Both the position numbers and the translations under genes were made by a program. Positions 26,058 through 35,218 of a stretch of 64,000 nucleotides of DNA are shown here, piece after piece (within the stretch, counting starts at the first letter, position 1; every line of letters begins with the position of its first letter). Source of the DNA: Lentisphaerae bacterium GWF2_57_35. Lineage in GTDB: Bacteria; Verrucomicrobiota; Kiritimatiellia; CAIQIC01; GWF2-57-35. The notes below the pieces were generated by a model. It was not told the origin of the DNA and ran no database searches. It saw only the letters and a program-made list of their open reading frames with translations. The stretch lies in NCBI GenBank assembly GCA_001804865.1, contig MHBK01000027.1:1-64000 (forward strand). The letters are read 5' to 3'.

Positions 26058-27451
26058 ACAATCCCTCCTGAATGCGAAACGTTCCGGTGTCCCGGCATGA
26101 ACTGCCAGACCGGGCTGTTCACCGAGTTGTCCACCTCGCGCGCAAAGTTGAGCATGCCGATGAAGCCGGCCAGGGGAATTTTCCGCTCATGATTGTGATC
26201 GCAGAATCCCACGCCCATCTTGTATGCGATGGGTCGTTCCTTGACCCCGCCGATCATCAGGTCGACTTCCTGTTCCCGAAGGAAGCCGGACAGCTCGAGC
26301 GGGTTCGTGTCGTCCACGATCACGGTCCCTTCGTCGCAAAGCTCGCGGAGCTGGCGATAATCGTCGGGGTTGCCCGTCTGGGAGCCCACCAACACGGTCT
26401 TCATGCCGAGCATCCGCAGCGCGCGCACCAACGAAAAGGCCTTGAAGGCGCCGCCGACATAGATGGCCGCGCGCCGGCCTTCGAGTCGGCGGCGATACTC
26501 CTGCAAAAGCGGAAGCAGTTCCGACAATTCCTCCCGCACCAGATCCCGGGCGCGCACGTCCATCGCCGGATCGCCAAAAAAATCGGCCGCGTCGTACAGC
26601 GCCTGGGCCATGTCCTCGATGCCGAAACACGATATTCTTTTGAAGGGAATGCCGTATTCTTCCTCCATTTGTTTCGCGAGGTACGTCATCGAGCCCGAGC
26701 ATTGGACCAGATTCAGGGCGGCCCGGTGCGACCGCCGGATATCGGCCACGCGTCCGTCGCCGGTCAGGGTGGCGATCGCCTCGACACCGATGCGTTTGAA
26801 ATATTCCCGCATGATCCAGGTTTCGCCCGCAATGTTGAATTCGCCGAGCAGGTTGATCGAGAAGGGCAGCGTGCCGCCTTCGCCGGCGGCGCGCGCGGCA
26901 TCCGCGGCGGGCCGAATGATCTGCATCAACGCATCGCAAGCCGCGCGATAACCGTCCTTCTTGGTTCCCTTGAACCCCTCCGAATGCACGGGGATCACCG
27001 CCAAACCTTGCTCCGCGGCCACGCGGCGGCATACGGCGGCGACGTCGTCGCCGATGATGCCGACAATGCACGTGGCGTAGACGAACGCCGCGGCGGGCCG
27101 ATAATGCCGGATCAGTTCCGTTAGGCAGCGGTACAACTTCTTCTCGCCGCCATGGATCACGTCGCGCTCCTGCAAGTCCGTGCAAAAGCTGTTTCGATGC
27201 AGCTCGGGGCCGGACGAGAGCGAGCCGCGAATGTCCCACGTGTAGACCGCGCAACCGATGGGGCCATGAACCAGATGCAGGGCATCGGCAATCGGGTAAA
27301 GGACCACCCGCGAGCCGCAGAACACGCAGGCGCGCTGGCTGACGGAGCCGGCCGCGCTGGCCCGGCCGCACGCCAGATCCGGCGCCGCCTGCCCGTCCTT
27401 GCGTTGTACCTGATCCTTGCGTTCTGGAAGTATGGCTGCCATGGCCGTCAT
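26054..27451 (-). CDS. nifE: FeMo-cofactor assembly scaffold, alpha-like subunit
   Basis: 465 residues. The start region is followed by 'ACVFCGSRVVLYPIADALHL', 'VHGPIGCAVYTWDIRG' and 'VYATCIVGIIGDDVAAVCR', the NifE versions of the P-cluster cysteine sites. 'VHSEGFKGTKKDGYRAACDA' replaces the NifD 'SQSAGHH' motif and is typical of NifE. Forms NifEN with the next gene and carries the maturing cofactor. Starts 3 bp after nifK. Confidence 0.94.
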   Translation of the reverse strand: MTAMAAILPERKDQVQRKDGQAAPDLACGRASAAGSVSQRACVFCGSRVVLYPIADALHLVHGPIGCAVYTWDIRGSLSSGPELHRNSFCTDLQERDVIHGGEKKLYRCLTELIRHYRPAAAFVYATCIVGIIGDDVAAVCRRVAAEQGLAVIPVHSEGFKGTKKDGYRAACDALMQIIRPAADAARAAGEGGTLPFSINLLGEFNIAGETWIMREYFKRIGVEAIATLTGDGRVADIRRSHRAALNLVQCSGSMTYLAKQMEEEYGIPFKRISCFGIEDMAQALYDAADFFGDPAMDVRARDLVREELSELLPLLQEYRRRLEGRRAAIYVGGAFKAFSLVRALRMLGMKTVLVGSQTGNPDDYRQLRELCDEGTVIVDDTNPLELSGFLREQEVDLMIGGVKERPIAYKMGVGFCDHNHERKIPLAGFIGMLNFAREVDNSVNSPVWQFMPGHRNVSHSGGIV

Positions 27452-27454
27452 CCT

Positions 27455-28840
27455 TTACATCACCAATTCGAACGATTCTTCGGACGACTCCCGATCCTTG
27501 TGCGCCAGCACGGCGTCGAGAATTTTTTCCAACAAACGCAGCCCGCCCTGGTAGCCGACCGTGGGGAAGTAGGAATGCCCCACGCGATCCATGATGGGAA
27601 ACCCGTGCCGGACAAACGGAATGTTCTCGTCCCGCGCGATGTATTTCCCATACGTGTTGCCGATCAGCAGATCCACGGGTTGTTCCTTGATCCATTGATG
27701 CATCAGGAACATGTCCGCGCACGACCCCTGACGAACCTTGGCTTCCGAGATTTTCCCGGCCAGGACTCGCGCCATGCGCGCCTCGAACTCGCGGCCTGGG
27801 GTGCCGGTCACGACATAAACCGGGCGCATGTCCAGATCGATCAGGAACTCGGACAGCGCGACCAGCTGATCGGGATCGCCCCAGAGCGCCACGCGCTTGT
27901 TGTAGAAGTACTGATGCATGTCGCTCATCACGTCGACCAGCCGCCCCCGTTCGCGATTCAGCGCCTCGGGCACATGCACCCGGGCGGCGCGGCGCAGGGC
28001 GTCGATGAAGCGGTCCGTGGCGCGCAGTCCGATCGGCAGTTCCAGGATATCGCATGGGACCTTGCACTTGGCGTCCAGGGCGCGCGCGGCGGCGCCCGAA
28101 GCCGAGAGGCCCAAGGCGATCGTGCTGAGGCTGTCGCCGGCTTTGCGCAACGATTCCACCGGCGTGCCGCCGTCGGGATAGAACTGACGCTGGCCGGTCT
28201 GCGGGGCGTCCAGTACATCCGACGTATCGGGAAAGATGATTGTCTCGACGCCCAGGGCTGCCGTCAGCCGCCGGATCTCTCGCATATCGGAGGGTTCGAC
28301 CCAGCCGGGAATGATGTTGATCGTCCGGCGTTTGTCGTCTGTCGCCACGGCGAAATAATCCACCAGGCTTTTCACCATGCCGGAGAAGCCGACCACGTGG
28401 GAGCCCACGTAGCTCGGCGTGTTCACATGAATCACGAATTTGCCGGCCGGGATTTTTCCTTCTTCCTTCGCCTTGGCAATAATCTGCGGAATGTCGTCGC
28501 CGATGGTCTCCGAGAGGCACGTCGTATGCACGGCGATGATGTCCGGCTTGTAAATGGTGAAGATATTCTCGATGGCCTGCAGCAGGTTGGACTGTCCGCC
28601 GAAGACCGACGAGCCTTCCGTGAACGAACTGGTTGCCGCCATGACCGGCTCCTTGTAGTGCCGGGTCAGCGTGCTGCGGTGATAGGCGCAGCAGCCTTGC
28701 GACCCATGACTGTGGGGCAGGCAGTTGCGCACGCCCAGCGCCGCGTACATGGCGCCGATGGGCTGGCAGGTTTTGGCCGGATTGATCGTCAAACCCGAGC
28801 GTTCTTTAACGTCGGCCGTTGTGTGTCGTAATAAAGTCAT
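27455..28840 (-). CDS. nifK: Nitrogenase MoFe protein beta subunit
   Basis: 461 residues, the short form similar to C. pasteurianum NifK (lacking the ~50-residue N-terminal extension of A. vinelandii). P-cluster ligands are visible: Cys24 in 'TCQPIGAMYAALG', the Cys pair in 'HGSQGCCAYHRS' (49/50), and Cys in 'VHTTCLSETIGDDIP'. It pairs with NifD to form the alpha2beta2 MoFe protein that holds P-clusters and FeMo-co. It starts 16 bp after nifD. Confidence 0.97.
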   Translation of the reverse strand: MTLLRHTTADVKERSGLTINPAKTCQPIGAMYAALGVRNCLPHSHGSQGCCAYHRSTLTRHYKEPVMAATSSFTEGSSVFGGQSNLLQAIENIFTIYKPDIIAVHTTCLSETIGDDIPQIIAKAKEEGKIPAGKFVIHVNTPSYVGSHVVGFSGMVKSLVDYFAVATDDKRRTINIIPGWVEPSDMREIRRLTAALGVETIIFPDTSDVLDAPQTGQRQFYPDGGTPVESLRKAGDSLSTIALGLSASGAAARALDAKCKVPCDILELPIGLRATDRFIDALRRAARVHVPEALNRERGRLVDVMSDMHQYFYNKRVALWGDPDQLVALSEFLIDLDMRPVYVVTGTPGREFEARMARVLAGKISEAKVRQGSCADMFLMHQWIKEQPVDLLIGNTYGKYIARDENIPFVRHGFPIMDRVGHSYFPTVGYQGGLRLLEKILDAVLAHKDRESSEESFELVM

Positions 28841-28856
28841 GGCTTTCTCCTTGTGT

Positions 28857-30485
28857 TCAGGCGCGTACCCATTCGGCGTTCAGCAAAGGTTTCGAAACGG
28901 TCTGCCACGGGGGAGTCATCAACGCCCAGACGCGCGCATGCACCATGCGGTCGATTTCCCGGTAAAAGTTGACGGCGCCTTGGAAGCCCGCGTAGGGGCC
29001 GCCGTAGTCGTAGCTGTGAAGCTGTTTGCACGGAATCCCGTGTTTCTGGATGCCGTACTTCTCCTTGATGCCCGCGCAGAAGACGGCGGGTTTATGCAGC
29101 TCCAGCAACCGTTCCATTTCGTGTTCGGAAATGTCGTCGATCACCAGCGCCCCTTCGTCCATTTCCGGCATCATGCCTTCATAGTCGTTGTGGGGCAGCC
29201 CGCGCGCCGAGAGTTCCTCCCAGGTAAGCCGCGGCTGATATTTCACCGGGTCGGGCTCGACGACCAGTTCCTCGATGTTGCGGCTGTCCGCGTCCACCTT
29301 GATCGTAGGCAGCACGCGGCGGCCTTCGTAATCGTCGCGATGGGCAAACTCGTAGCCGGCCGCGATGGTCTTCATGCCGATCTCGGTAAACAGCTCCTGG
29401 TAGTGATGCGCCCGCGAGCCGCCGACAAACAGCATGGCCGTTTTGCCTTCGCAGCGCGGACGGATCTCGTCCTGGACCTTCTTCACGGCGGCCAGTTCTT
29501 CCGCAATCGTCTTTTCCACGCGGGCGGCCAGTTCTTCGTCCTGGAAATAGGCTGCGATCTTCCGCAGGGATTTGGCGCTGGCCTCCGCCCCGATGAAGTT
29601 GACCTTGAACCAGGGAATGCCGAATTTCTTTTCGATCATGTCCGCGACGTAATTGATCGAGCGATGGCACATGACGCAATTGAGATCGGCCGTATGCGCG
29701 TTCTCGAACTTGCCGATGGTCGAATTGCCGCTGAAGGTGGCTACGAGGGTAATGCCGCAGCGTTCGAACAAATCCTCCAGCAGAAAGGCGTCGCCGCCGA
29801 TGTTATATTCCCCGAGCAGGTTGACCCGGAATTTTCCCGGTCCGACCGTGTCGTCGCGTCCGATGACATGCTTGAAGAGCTGGTTGTTGGCAATGTGATG
29901 CCCGGCCGACTGCGAAACGCCTTTGTAGCCCTCGCAACTGAACGCGAACACGTTGATGCCGAGTTTTTCCTTCATCTCGCGCGTCACGTTATGGATGTCG
30001 TCGCCGATCAATCCTACCGGACAGGTCGCAAACACTGCGATCGCCTTCGGATGAAACAGGTCGTAGGCCTCTTGAATGGCCGCCCGCAGTTTCTTTTCGC
30101 CGCCGAAGACGATGTTTTCGTCCTGCATGTCGGTGGAGAAGCAATACGTCATAAAATTCGCGTCTTCCGGACTCTCGGGCCGGGTCTGGTTGCGGCGCGT
30201 CAGCCACGAGTAGAAGCCGCAGCCGATCGGGCCGTGGGTGATATTGACGATATCCCTCGTCGGCCCGAGCACCACGCCTTTGCACCCGGCGTAACAGCAG
30301 CCGCGTTGCGAGATGATGCCCGGCGTCGTGCGTATGTTGGCCTTGATTTCCGGCACGACGCCGTCGGGCGTCTTGCGGTTGACCACCATCTGGCCGGCGC
30401 GCTTCTTCGCCAGCTTGGGAGGATAAGCCTCCACCAGCAGATCATTTGTTTTTGCCGGATCGGGCCGGCTGTTGTCAGTTGTCAT
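28857..30485 (-). CDS. nifD: Nitrogenase MoFe protein alpha subunit
   Basis: 542 residues. P-cluster cysteines lie in 'QRGCCYAGCKGVVLGP' (63/64), 'GPIGCGFYSW' (89) and 'FATCPVGLIGDD' (155). The cofactor environment is intact: Gln192 and His196 in 'GVSQSAGHHIAN', FeMo-co Cys273 in 'VMCHRSINY' and His490 in 'KQLHSYDYGGPYAGF'. Residues about 383-447 form the insertion typical of C. pasteurianum-like (Nif-II/III type) NifD. All diagnostic residues point to a functional Mo nitrogenase rather than a Vnf, Anf or Nfl paralogue. The gene is preceded by nifI2, so subunit activity is likely under NifI control. Confidence 0.98.
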   Translation of the reverse strand: MTTDNSRPDPAKTNDLLVEAYPPKLAKKRAGQMVVNRKTPDGVVPEIKANIRTTPGIISQRGCCYAGCKGVVLGPTRDIVNITHGPIGCGFYSWLTRRNQTRPESPEDANFMTYCFSTDMQDENIVFGGEKKLRAAIQEAYDLFHPKAIAVFATCPVGLIGDDIHNVTREMKEKLGINVFAFSCEGYKGVSQSAGHHIANNQLFKHVIGRDDTVGPGKFRVNLLGEYNIGGDAFLLEDLFERCGITLVATFSGNSTIGKFENAHTADLNCVMCHRSINYVADMIEKKFGIPWFKVNFIGAEASAKSLRKIAAYFQDEELAARVEKTIAEELAAVKKVQDEIRPRCEGKTAMLFVGGSRAHHYQELFTEIGMKTIAAGYEFAHRDDYEGRRVLPTIKVDADSRNIEELVVEPDPVKYQPRLTWEELSARGLPHNDYEGMMPEMDEGALVIDDISEHEMERLLELHKPAVFCAGIKEKYGIQKHGIPCKQLHSYDYGGPYAGFQGAVNFYREIDRMVHARVWALMTPPWQTVSKPLLNAEWVRA

Positions 30486-30511
30486 GTACGGATTCCTTCG
30501 TTGAGATTCGT

Positions 30512-30910
30512 TTATGCTTCAGCCGGAAGGGCCGACTGTTCGTCCAGCGCCAGATCGCCCCGCTCCCCGGTGCGCACGCGGCAGGCGTCCAGCAGCGGCA
30601 GGACAAAGATCTTGCCGTCGCCGGCCCGGCCCGTGCTGTTGACGTCGATCAGGGTTTTCACCGTTTTGGCGACCAGGGCGTCGGGCACGGCGATCGTAAG
30701 CATGCGCTTGGGGATCAGCATCGGGCCCGGCGGCATCGTATCGAGCGCCTCCATCGATTTCTCCTCGTTGCCGCGCAGGAAGTATTCGACCTTCCCGCGG
30801 CCCCGGCCGAGCACCTTGCGCGCCGTGAACGACGGCAGTCCGGCCTCCGAGAGCGCCTCCTTCACGGCATTCATTTTTTCCATGCGAATGATGGCTATAA
30901 TTTCCTTCAC
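30512..30910 (-). CDS. nifI2: Nitrogenase regulatory PII-like protein NifI2
   Basis: 132 residues, PII fold. 'MKEIIAIIRMEKMNAVKEAL' and the T-loop region 'RKVLGRGRGKVEYFLRGNEE' are followed by 'GRAGDGKIFVLPLLDACRVR', the PII C-terminal signature. The T-loop is longer than that of NifI1, as expected for NifI2. In methanogens NifI1-NifI2 bind 2-oxoglutarate and ATP and block the MoFe protein when ammonium is available (known for the family). Location between nifH and nifD is diagnostic. Confidence 0.95.
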   Translation of the reverse strand: MKEIIAIIRMEKMNAVKEALSEAGLPSFTARKVLGRGRGKVEYFLRGNEEKSMEALDTMPPGPMLIPKRMLTIAVPDALVAKTVKTLIDVNSTGRAGDGKIFVLPLLDACRVRTGERGDLALDEQSALPAEA

Positions 30911-30925
30911 CGGATTCTCCTTCGG

Positions 30926-31255
30926 TCAGTCGGTTTCCTTGCGGGCGCTGCTGACGGTATAAACTTCGTCCACGGGCGACACGAAGACCTTCCCGTCTCC
31001 GTAGGCGCCTTTCTGCCCCGTGCGCGCCGCCTTCAGCACCGTCTCGATGACAAGTTCCTTGTCCTTGGTCGGCACGACGGTCAGCAGCATCTCCTTCGGC
31101 AGTTCGTCGTAGGTCACTTCGCCGATCCGCATGCCGCGTTGTTTGCCGCGGCCAAAGACGTCCATTTTCGTCACCGCCGGAAATCCGGCGTACATCAGGG
31201 CGGCCATCACTTCCGACACTTTCTCCGGTCGCACGATTGCGCGTACCATGATCAT
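30926..31255 (-). CDS. nifI1: Nitrogenase regulatory PII-like protein NifI1
   Basis: 109 residues. 'MIMVRAIVRPEKVSEVMAAL', then 'AVTKMDVFGRGKQRGMRIGE' and the PII signature 'GQKGAYGDGKVFVSPVDEVY'. It works with NifI2 in fast post-translational switch-off of nitrogenase. It lies 42 bp after nifH and 15 bp before nifI2 and is presumably co-transcribed from the nifH promoter. Confidence 0.95.
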   Translation of the reverse strand: MIMVRAIVRPEKVSEVMAALMYAGFPAVTKMDVFGRGKQRGMRIGEVTYDELPKEMLLTVVPTKDKELVIETVLKAARTGQKGAYGDGKVFVSPVDEVYTVSSARKETD

Positions 31256-31297
31256 TTTACGTTCTCCCTTAGTGGGCCCGCGTGGGCGGGCCGTTGG

Positions 31298-32143
<846 letters not shown>

Positions 32144-32215
32144 TCATTTTAACCGGCGGCTTCCAGTCCTTCGCACCAGGTCCTTCCACCGCCGTTTGAT
32201 TGCGGTTTGTCCCTT

Positions 32216-32232
32216 AGCAATGCCTGCGCCAA
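32216..32232 (-). promoter_or_regulatory. Sigma-54 (-24/-12) promoter of the nif operon
   Basis: On the minus strand the sequence is TTGGCGCAGGCATTGCT. The GG and GC doublets are exactly 12 bp apart (first base to first base), as required for RpoN promoters (consensus TGGCAC-N5-TTGCT). It predicts a transcript start near 32205 and a leader of about 83 nt before nifH. An activator of the NifA/NtrC type is implied but none is encoded in the window. Confidence 0.8.
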
Positions 32233-32465
32233 CTTTGAAAAGAGTGAGGAACGATCGGCGAATTCAAGGGGAGTCGTCTTTTAATGACCCTCGTTGCACC
32301 CTTATAAACAGGGCTTGAAACGGGCCTTTAGACTTTTGCGGGAAAAGAGATGTTTTTTTATTCCGACAAAAAAATGGAAAGCTTGAAGCCGGCTATTCCT
32401 ACGTGCAGGTAGCTTTTCCGGGCGAGTCCTACGGCGTGGTGGGTTCTGCGTCTTTATGGGAAAAC

Positions 32466-32485
32466 GGACGGCGAGGCCGCCGTCC
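32466..32485. repeat. GC-rich hairpin
   Basis: Stem GGACGGCG / CGCCGTCC with a 4-nt loop. Part of the GC hairpin family of this genome. It lies between the nif promoter and the IS66-like relic. Confidence 0.5.
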
Positions 32486-32559
32486 CTTCTTGCAGGGAAA
32501 GAACTAACCACGAATAAGAGAAGTTGGGGGCATGGCTGTGTCGGGTGTGGACGCGAGGG

Positions 32560-32808
32560 TCACGAGGAGTTGATGGTCGGCACGAAGGGGTTGCCGAGAA
32601 ATACACGCCGCAGCGCGTCGAGCGCGTTGATGTCGTTCTTGCGCGCGGTGGAGACATAGCCCCGGATTCGACAGAAGTTCACAAGCGCCTCGAAGCGGCG
32701 GAAGGCGCCGGAGCTCTTCTGGCGCAGCTTCATCAACTCGCAGAACATCCGCGCCGCCGCCTCGGGATCGGTTCGGCAGATCGCCAAGGCTTGATCGTAG
32801 CCGATCAT
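32560..32808 (-). pseudogene. Internally deleted IS66-type transposase relic
   Basis: 82 codons from ATG 32808. The first ~30 residues ('MIGYDQALAICRTDPEAAAR') look like the start of an IS66-type transposase of this bacterial group. The last ~40 ('RIRGYVSTARKNDINALDAL', then 'RRVFLGNPFVP') match the C-terminal end of IS66 TnpC ('..RSYLSTARKQG..'). The ~400 residue middle, including the DDE catalytic core, is missing. The start codon overlaps the stop of the DUF4338 relic. It is evidently dead. Confidence 0.6.
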
Positions 32809-33045
32809 ACGCACAACTCCCGCCGGAAGTCGGCTGCCAGCGGGTACAGGTACACGTCTTTGATGGCGGCGCGACGGGCGCACGACGATTGCGCAAGCCG
32901 TTCGACGACGGTCGTATTCGCGGCGGCTCAGGTCCTCGCTCAGCGGTGTTCGGCCCCGAGCCGGATACGCCGCGAGCAGTGCGCGGATCAGTTCGATATT
33001 CGCCACCGTCACCTTGCGCCCATGAAGTGCCATGTCCTCGGTCAT
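32805..33045 (-). pseudogene. DUF4338 (DruA-like) relic
   Basis: The frame from 33045 begins 'ALHGRKVTVANIELIRALLA', resembling the N-terminal helix of DUF4338 proteins. After about 40 codons the similarity continues in another frame with 'DVYLYPLAADFRRELCV' and a stop at 32805, which resembles the family C-terminus. The middle is deleted and the frame shifted. DUF4338/DruA proteins are found next to transposases and in Druantia defence loci. Here it is a small broken remnant beside the IS66-like relic. Confidence 0.5.
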
Positions 33046-33165
33046 GGCGCCAGGAGTTCGGCAACCGGCCCAACCGAGTCCAGCCCCAAAACGGACTTTT
33101 CTCGATTGCGTTTCGGGGGGGGGAGACTATGCTTCGTGTTGACGGAAGTGGCTGGAGCCAATTCT

Positions 33166-33200
33166 CTCAGGCGCCCGCCTGCTGCGGGCGGGCGCCTGAG
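33166..33200. repeat. 14-bp-stem GC hairpin
   Basis: Perfect 14-bp inverted repeat (CTCAGGCGCCCGCC and its complement) with a 7-nt loop. It follows a run of nine G residues at 33115-33123. It lies between the relics and the YoeB gene; no T-run. Confidence 0.6.
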
Positions 33201-33252
33201 CAGTTACTATTTAAGATGACCCTGATTGCTCCCTTTTGGCTGTTCGCCAATC

Positions 33253-33516
33253 TTATTCGTAATGTGTCCACATCCGAATGACTTTGACTGTCTTTGCCTT
33301 TGGAATGATCTGGTAGACCAGCCGATGTTGTATGTTTATTCGTCGAGAACAGGCCCCTGTCAAAGCTCCAATAAGCTTCTCGTATGGAGGAGCTGTTTGG
33401 TAGGGATTATTTTTAAGGATCTCAAGAAGACGTTCTGCTTGGGGCCGAAGTCCAGATTTCACCAGTTTCTTCGCGTCTCGCCGCGCTTGTGATGTATAGA
33501 TTAAGTCCCAGCTCAC
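33253..33516 (-). CDS. yoeB: YoeB-family mRNA interferase toxin
   Basis: 87 residues from GTG 33516, overlapping the antitoxin stop by 4 bp. 'MSWDLIYTSQARRDAKKLVK', 'RPQAERLLEILKNNPYQTAP', 'PYEKLIGALTGACSRRINIQ' and 'HRLVYQII..VIRMWTHYE' follow the YoeB consensus, including the catalytic C-terminal His-Tyr. YoeB cleaves mRNA in the ribosomal A site. Confidence 0.92.
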   Translation of the reverse strand: MSWDLIYTSQARRDAKKLVKSGLRPQAERLLEILKNNPYQTAPPYEKLIGALTGACSRRINIQHRLVYQIIPKAKTVKVIRMWTHYE

Positions 33517-33755
33517 CAGTCAAGTTCCTTATGGCACTTGTCAGCAGGAGTTTTAAGTCCACGGACAATCGACTCTTTCATTCCTGGAACTGACGCCAGA
33601 TACAGCGTCTCCTGAATGGCTCTCCAATCATCCTCTGAAATCAGGACGGCGGTATTCCTTTTTCCTGCAATTTGAACCGGTTCGTGCGATTGCGAGACGT
33701 CATCTACTAAGTTATAAAGCTTTTTTCGGGCTTCTGTCGCTGTAATCGTCGTCAT
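33513..33755 (-). CDS. yefM: YefM/Phd-family antitoxin
   Basis: 80 residues. 'TITATEARKKLYNLVDDVSQ', 'SHEPVQIAGKRNTAVLISED' and 'DWRAIQETLYLASVPGM' are the YefM signature. It binds YoeB and represses its own promoter. GGAG eight nt before ATG 33755 is the ribosome binding site. It is first in the two-gene operon. Confidence 0.92.
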   Translation of the reverse strand: MTTITATEARKKLYNLVDDVSQSHEPVQIAGKRNTAVLISEDDWRAIQETLYLASVPGMKESIVRGLKTPADKCHKELDW

Positions 33756-33770
33756 TTTGAGTGCTCCATG

Positions 33771-33810
33771 TCGTACGTATTAACGTACGAGATGGCGGCA
33801 AGTCTGTCAA
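33771..33810 (-). promoter_or_regulatory. yefM-yoeB promoter with palindromic operator
   Basis: TTGACA (33805-33810, minus strand) is followed after 17 bp by TACGTT (33782-33787). The palindrome TCGTACGT-TAAT-ACGTACGA (33771-33790) covers the -10 region and start. YefM-YoeB complexes repress by binding palindromes at this position (known for E. coli), so this is a likely operator. Confidence 0.7.
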
Positions 33811-34005
33811 TCTCTCTTTTTCGGCGAACGTTACAAATCTCGGGCTGCGAGCTTGCGAACAGCACCGAGCATTTGTTTGTTCGGATCCTATTGTCAGCGC
33901 CGGTGGAAAAGGCGTCAAAAGTCACCGGTTTATAAACCGCCAGCGCACAGAACGATGCAAATCAGCGGCGCGGTATTCCGCGTACGCTGAATTTGTCTGG
34001 TTAGA

Positions 34006-34776
34006 TCATCCCTTTCTATTATCGTAGGTCCATCCCAGTTGAGTGTCTGGGAGGTCGTGCGTTACGAGACCACACACATGTCGTCTGGTGCTCAACACTG
34101 AACCATCTGGGCGTGCTATGCACGCCGCGAGGCGTGAATGGCGAGCCGATGAATTGCTGGCTGATATCCACATCCCATTGTCGGCAGCCCTCGTACGGAG
34201 TTGAGCAAGAATGAGGGCATCCAGACTGTTCTTCCCGCCTTCATTCTTCGCGTTGTAGTACGAATGGAAGAGAAGCTGCACCCCCCGCTTTCGATAGGAC
34301 TCGTAGAGTCCCGGGAAACATGAATCGTAGCAGATGAGGAATCCGCACTCTATCCCTTTGACGGTGAGGACGAGGGGGGTGTTTCCTTTGTCGTAGGACA
34401 GAGCTTCTTTGCCGTGTAACTTCCTCTTGTCATACGTGGCAACAACATCCCCAGAGGGCGAAATGACGTGAAGGCAGTTTCTCGGTTTGTCCGCTCCGGA
34501 CGGCCAACGGCAGGAACCGAGGACAACCCAGATCCTCAAGTTCTCGGCACACGCCATGATCTTATTGGTGTGCTCTGACAGAGCCGGCCAGTCGAAAACA
34601 GAGAATGAGGGAAAGTCCAGTCGAGCATAGCCGGGAAGGGCCACTTCTGGGAATTGGATGATATCAGCGCCTTCCTTCGCAGCGCGATGCATGAGCTTCA
34701 GTATATACGCCAGATTACTGTCCATCCGGCCTGAGACTGGAAACTGGCATGCTGCAAATCGAAGGGCTTTACTCAT
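34006..34776 (-). CDS. Carbon-nitrogen hydrolase (nitrilase superfamily)
   Basis: 256 residues. The catalytic triad is visible: Glu in 'IIQFPEVALPGY' (about 44), Lys in 'YDKRKLHGK' (about 119) and Cys in 'GFLICYDSCFPGLYESYRKRG' (about 152). The length fits amidases of the superfamily rather than true nitrilases. Hydrolyses an amide or C-N bond in the cytoplasm; the substrate is unknown. It is a lone gene with AT-richer surroundings and follows the YefM-YoeB module, so it may belong to an acquired segment. Confidence 0.8.
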   Translation of the reverse strand: MSKALRFAACQFPVSGRMDSNLAYILKLMHRAAKEGADIIQFPEVALPGYARLDFPSFSVFDWPALSEHTNKIMACAENLRIWVVLGSCRWPSGADKPRNCLHVISPSGDVVATYDKRKLHGKEALSYDKGNTPLVLTVKGIECGFLICYDSCFPGLYESYRKRGVQLLFHSYYNAKNEGGKNSLDALILAQLRTRAADNGMWISASNSSARHSRLAACIARPDGSVLSTRRHVCGLVTHDLPDTQLGWTYDNRKG

Positions 34777-34812
34777 TGGTTCTCAGATCAACAGTATTAT
34801 TGACTGTACTTT

Positions 34813-35210
34813 AAGTAGTCTTTATGCAACGGCCGCTTTATCATGTTTCGCCCCTGAGGGTACCGGAGGGCGTCGAGGCGGGTCAAGAGTGAAACGGCTT
34901 GGCGTCAACTATTTATAATCATCAGATGGCTTGGCGGTCTTGAGGGCGAAGTAGTCTTTAGGTGATGAGCGAGCAGATGGGCAAAGACTACCTTTAATTC
35001 CTCTGTCCTCCAAGTAGTCTTTATGCAACGGGCGTTTTCATATTATGCCCCTGCAGCTAACGAATGGAACGAGGGCTGGGGCGTGAAGGAAAAGAGCTTG
35101 TCGTCAATTGGTTGTGAACGAACGTTCACTTTTAGCCATGCAAGCGAGATAGTCTTTATGTAGGGAGGAGTCAGTTTGCCAAGGACTATTTGTATAAAGA
35201 CTACTTCGGA
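34813..35210. repeat. Two diverged 199-bp units with conserved motif spacing
   Basis: AAGTAGTCTTTATGCAACGG starts unit A at 34813 and, with G for C at the next base, unit B at 35012. Within each unit a second motif copy lies 136 bp on (34949; 35148), and an inverted copy ~33 bp after that (34983; 35181). An extra inverted copy (35195-35206) closes the array, so the whole is bounded by inverted AAGTAGTCTTTA. Between motifs the sequences have diverged, but each unit retains an imperfect long hairpin in its first ~90 bp. No coding frame follows the repeat. Confidence 0.7.
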
Positions 35211-35218
35211 GGGGCGAC

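Noticed and set aside
26187..28520. 777-codon minus-strand open frame
   Set aside because: Arg- and Gly-rich translation in an alternative frame across nifE and nifK, whose true frames carry all conserved residues.
27152..28831. Long plus-strand open frame (559 codons)
   Set aside because: Antisense shadow of nifK/nifE; composition of a reverse-frame artefact.
28725..30962. Long plus-strand open frame (745 codons)
   Set aside because: Antisense to nifD; no domain recognised.
32351..32368. NifA enhancer upstream of nifH
   Set aside because: TGT and ACA are separated by 12 nt, not 10, and lie in a T-rich stretch where the match is likely by chance.
33046..33252. Gene between the relics and yoeB
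   Set aside because: Only a G-run and a hairpin are present; no frame with start signal or protein-like composition.
34813..35210. Integron attC array
   Set aside because: No RYYYAAC/GTTRRRY core pair at the expected ends and no integron integrase; the integrase-like look of 35219-35362 is too weak.
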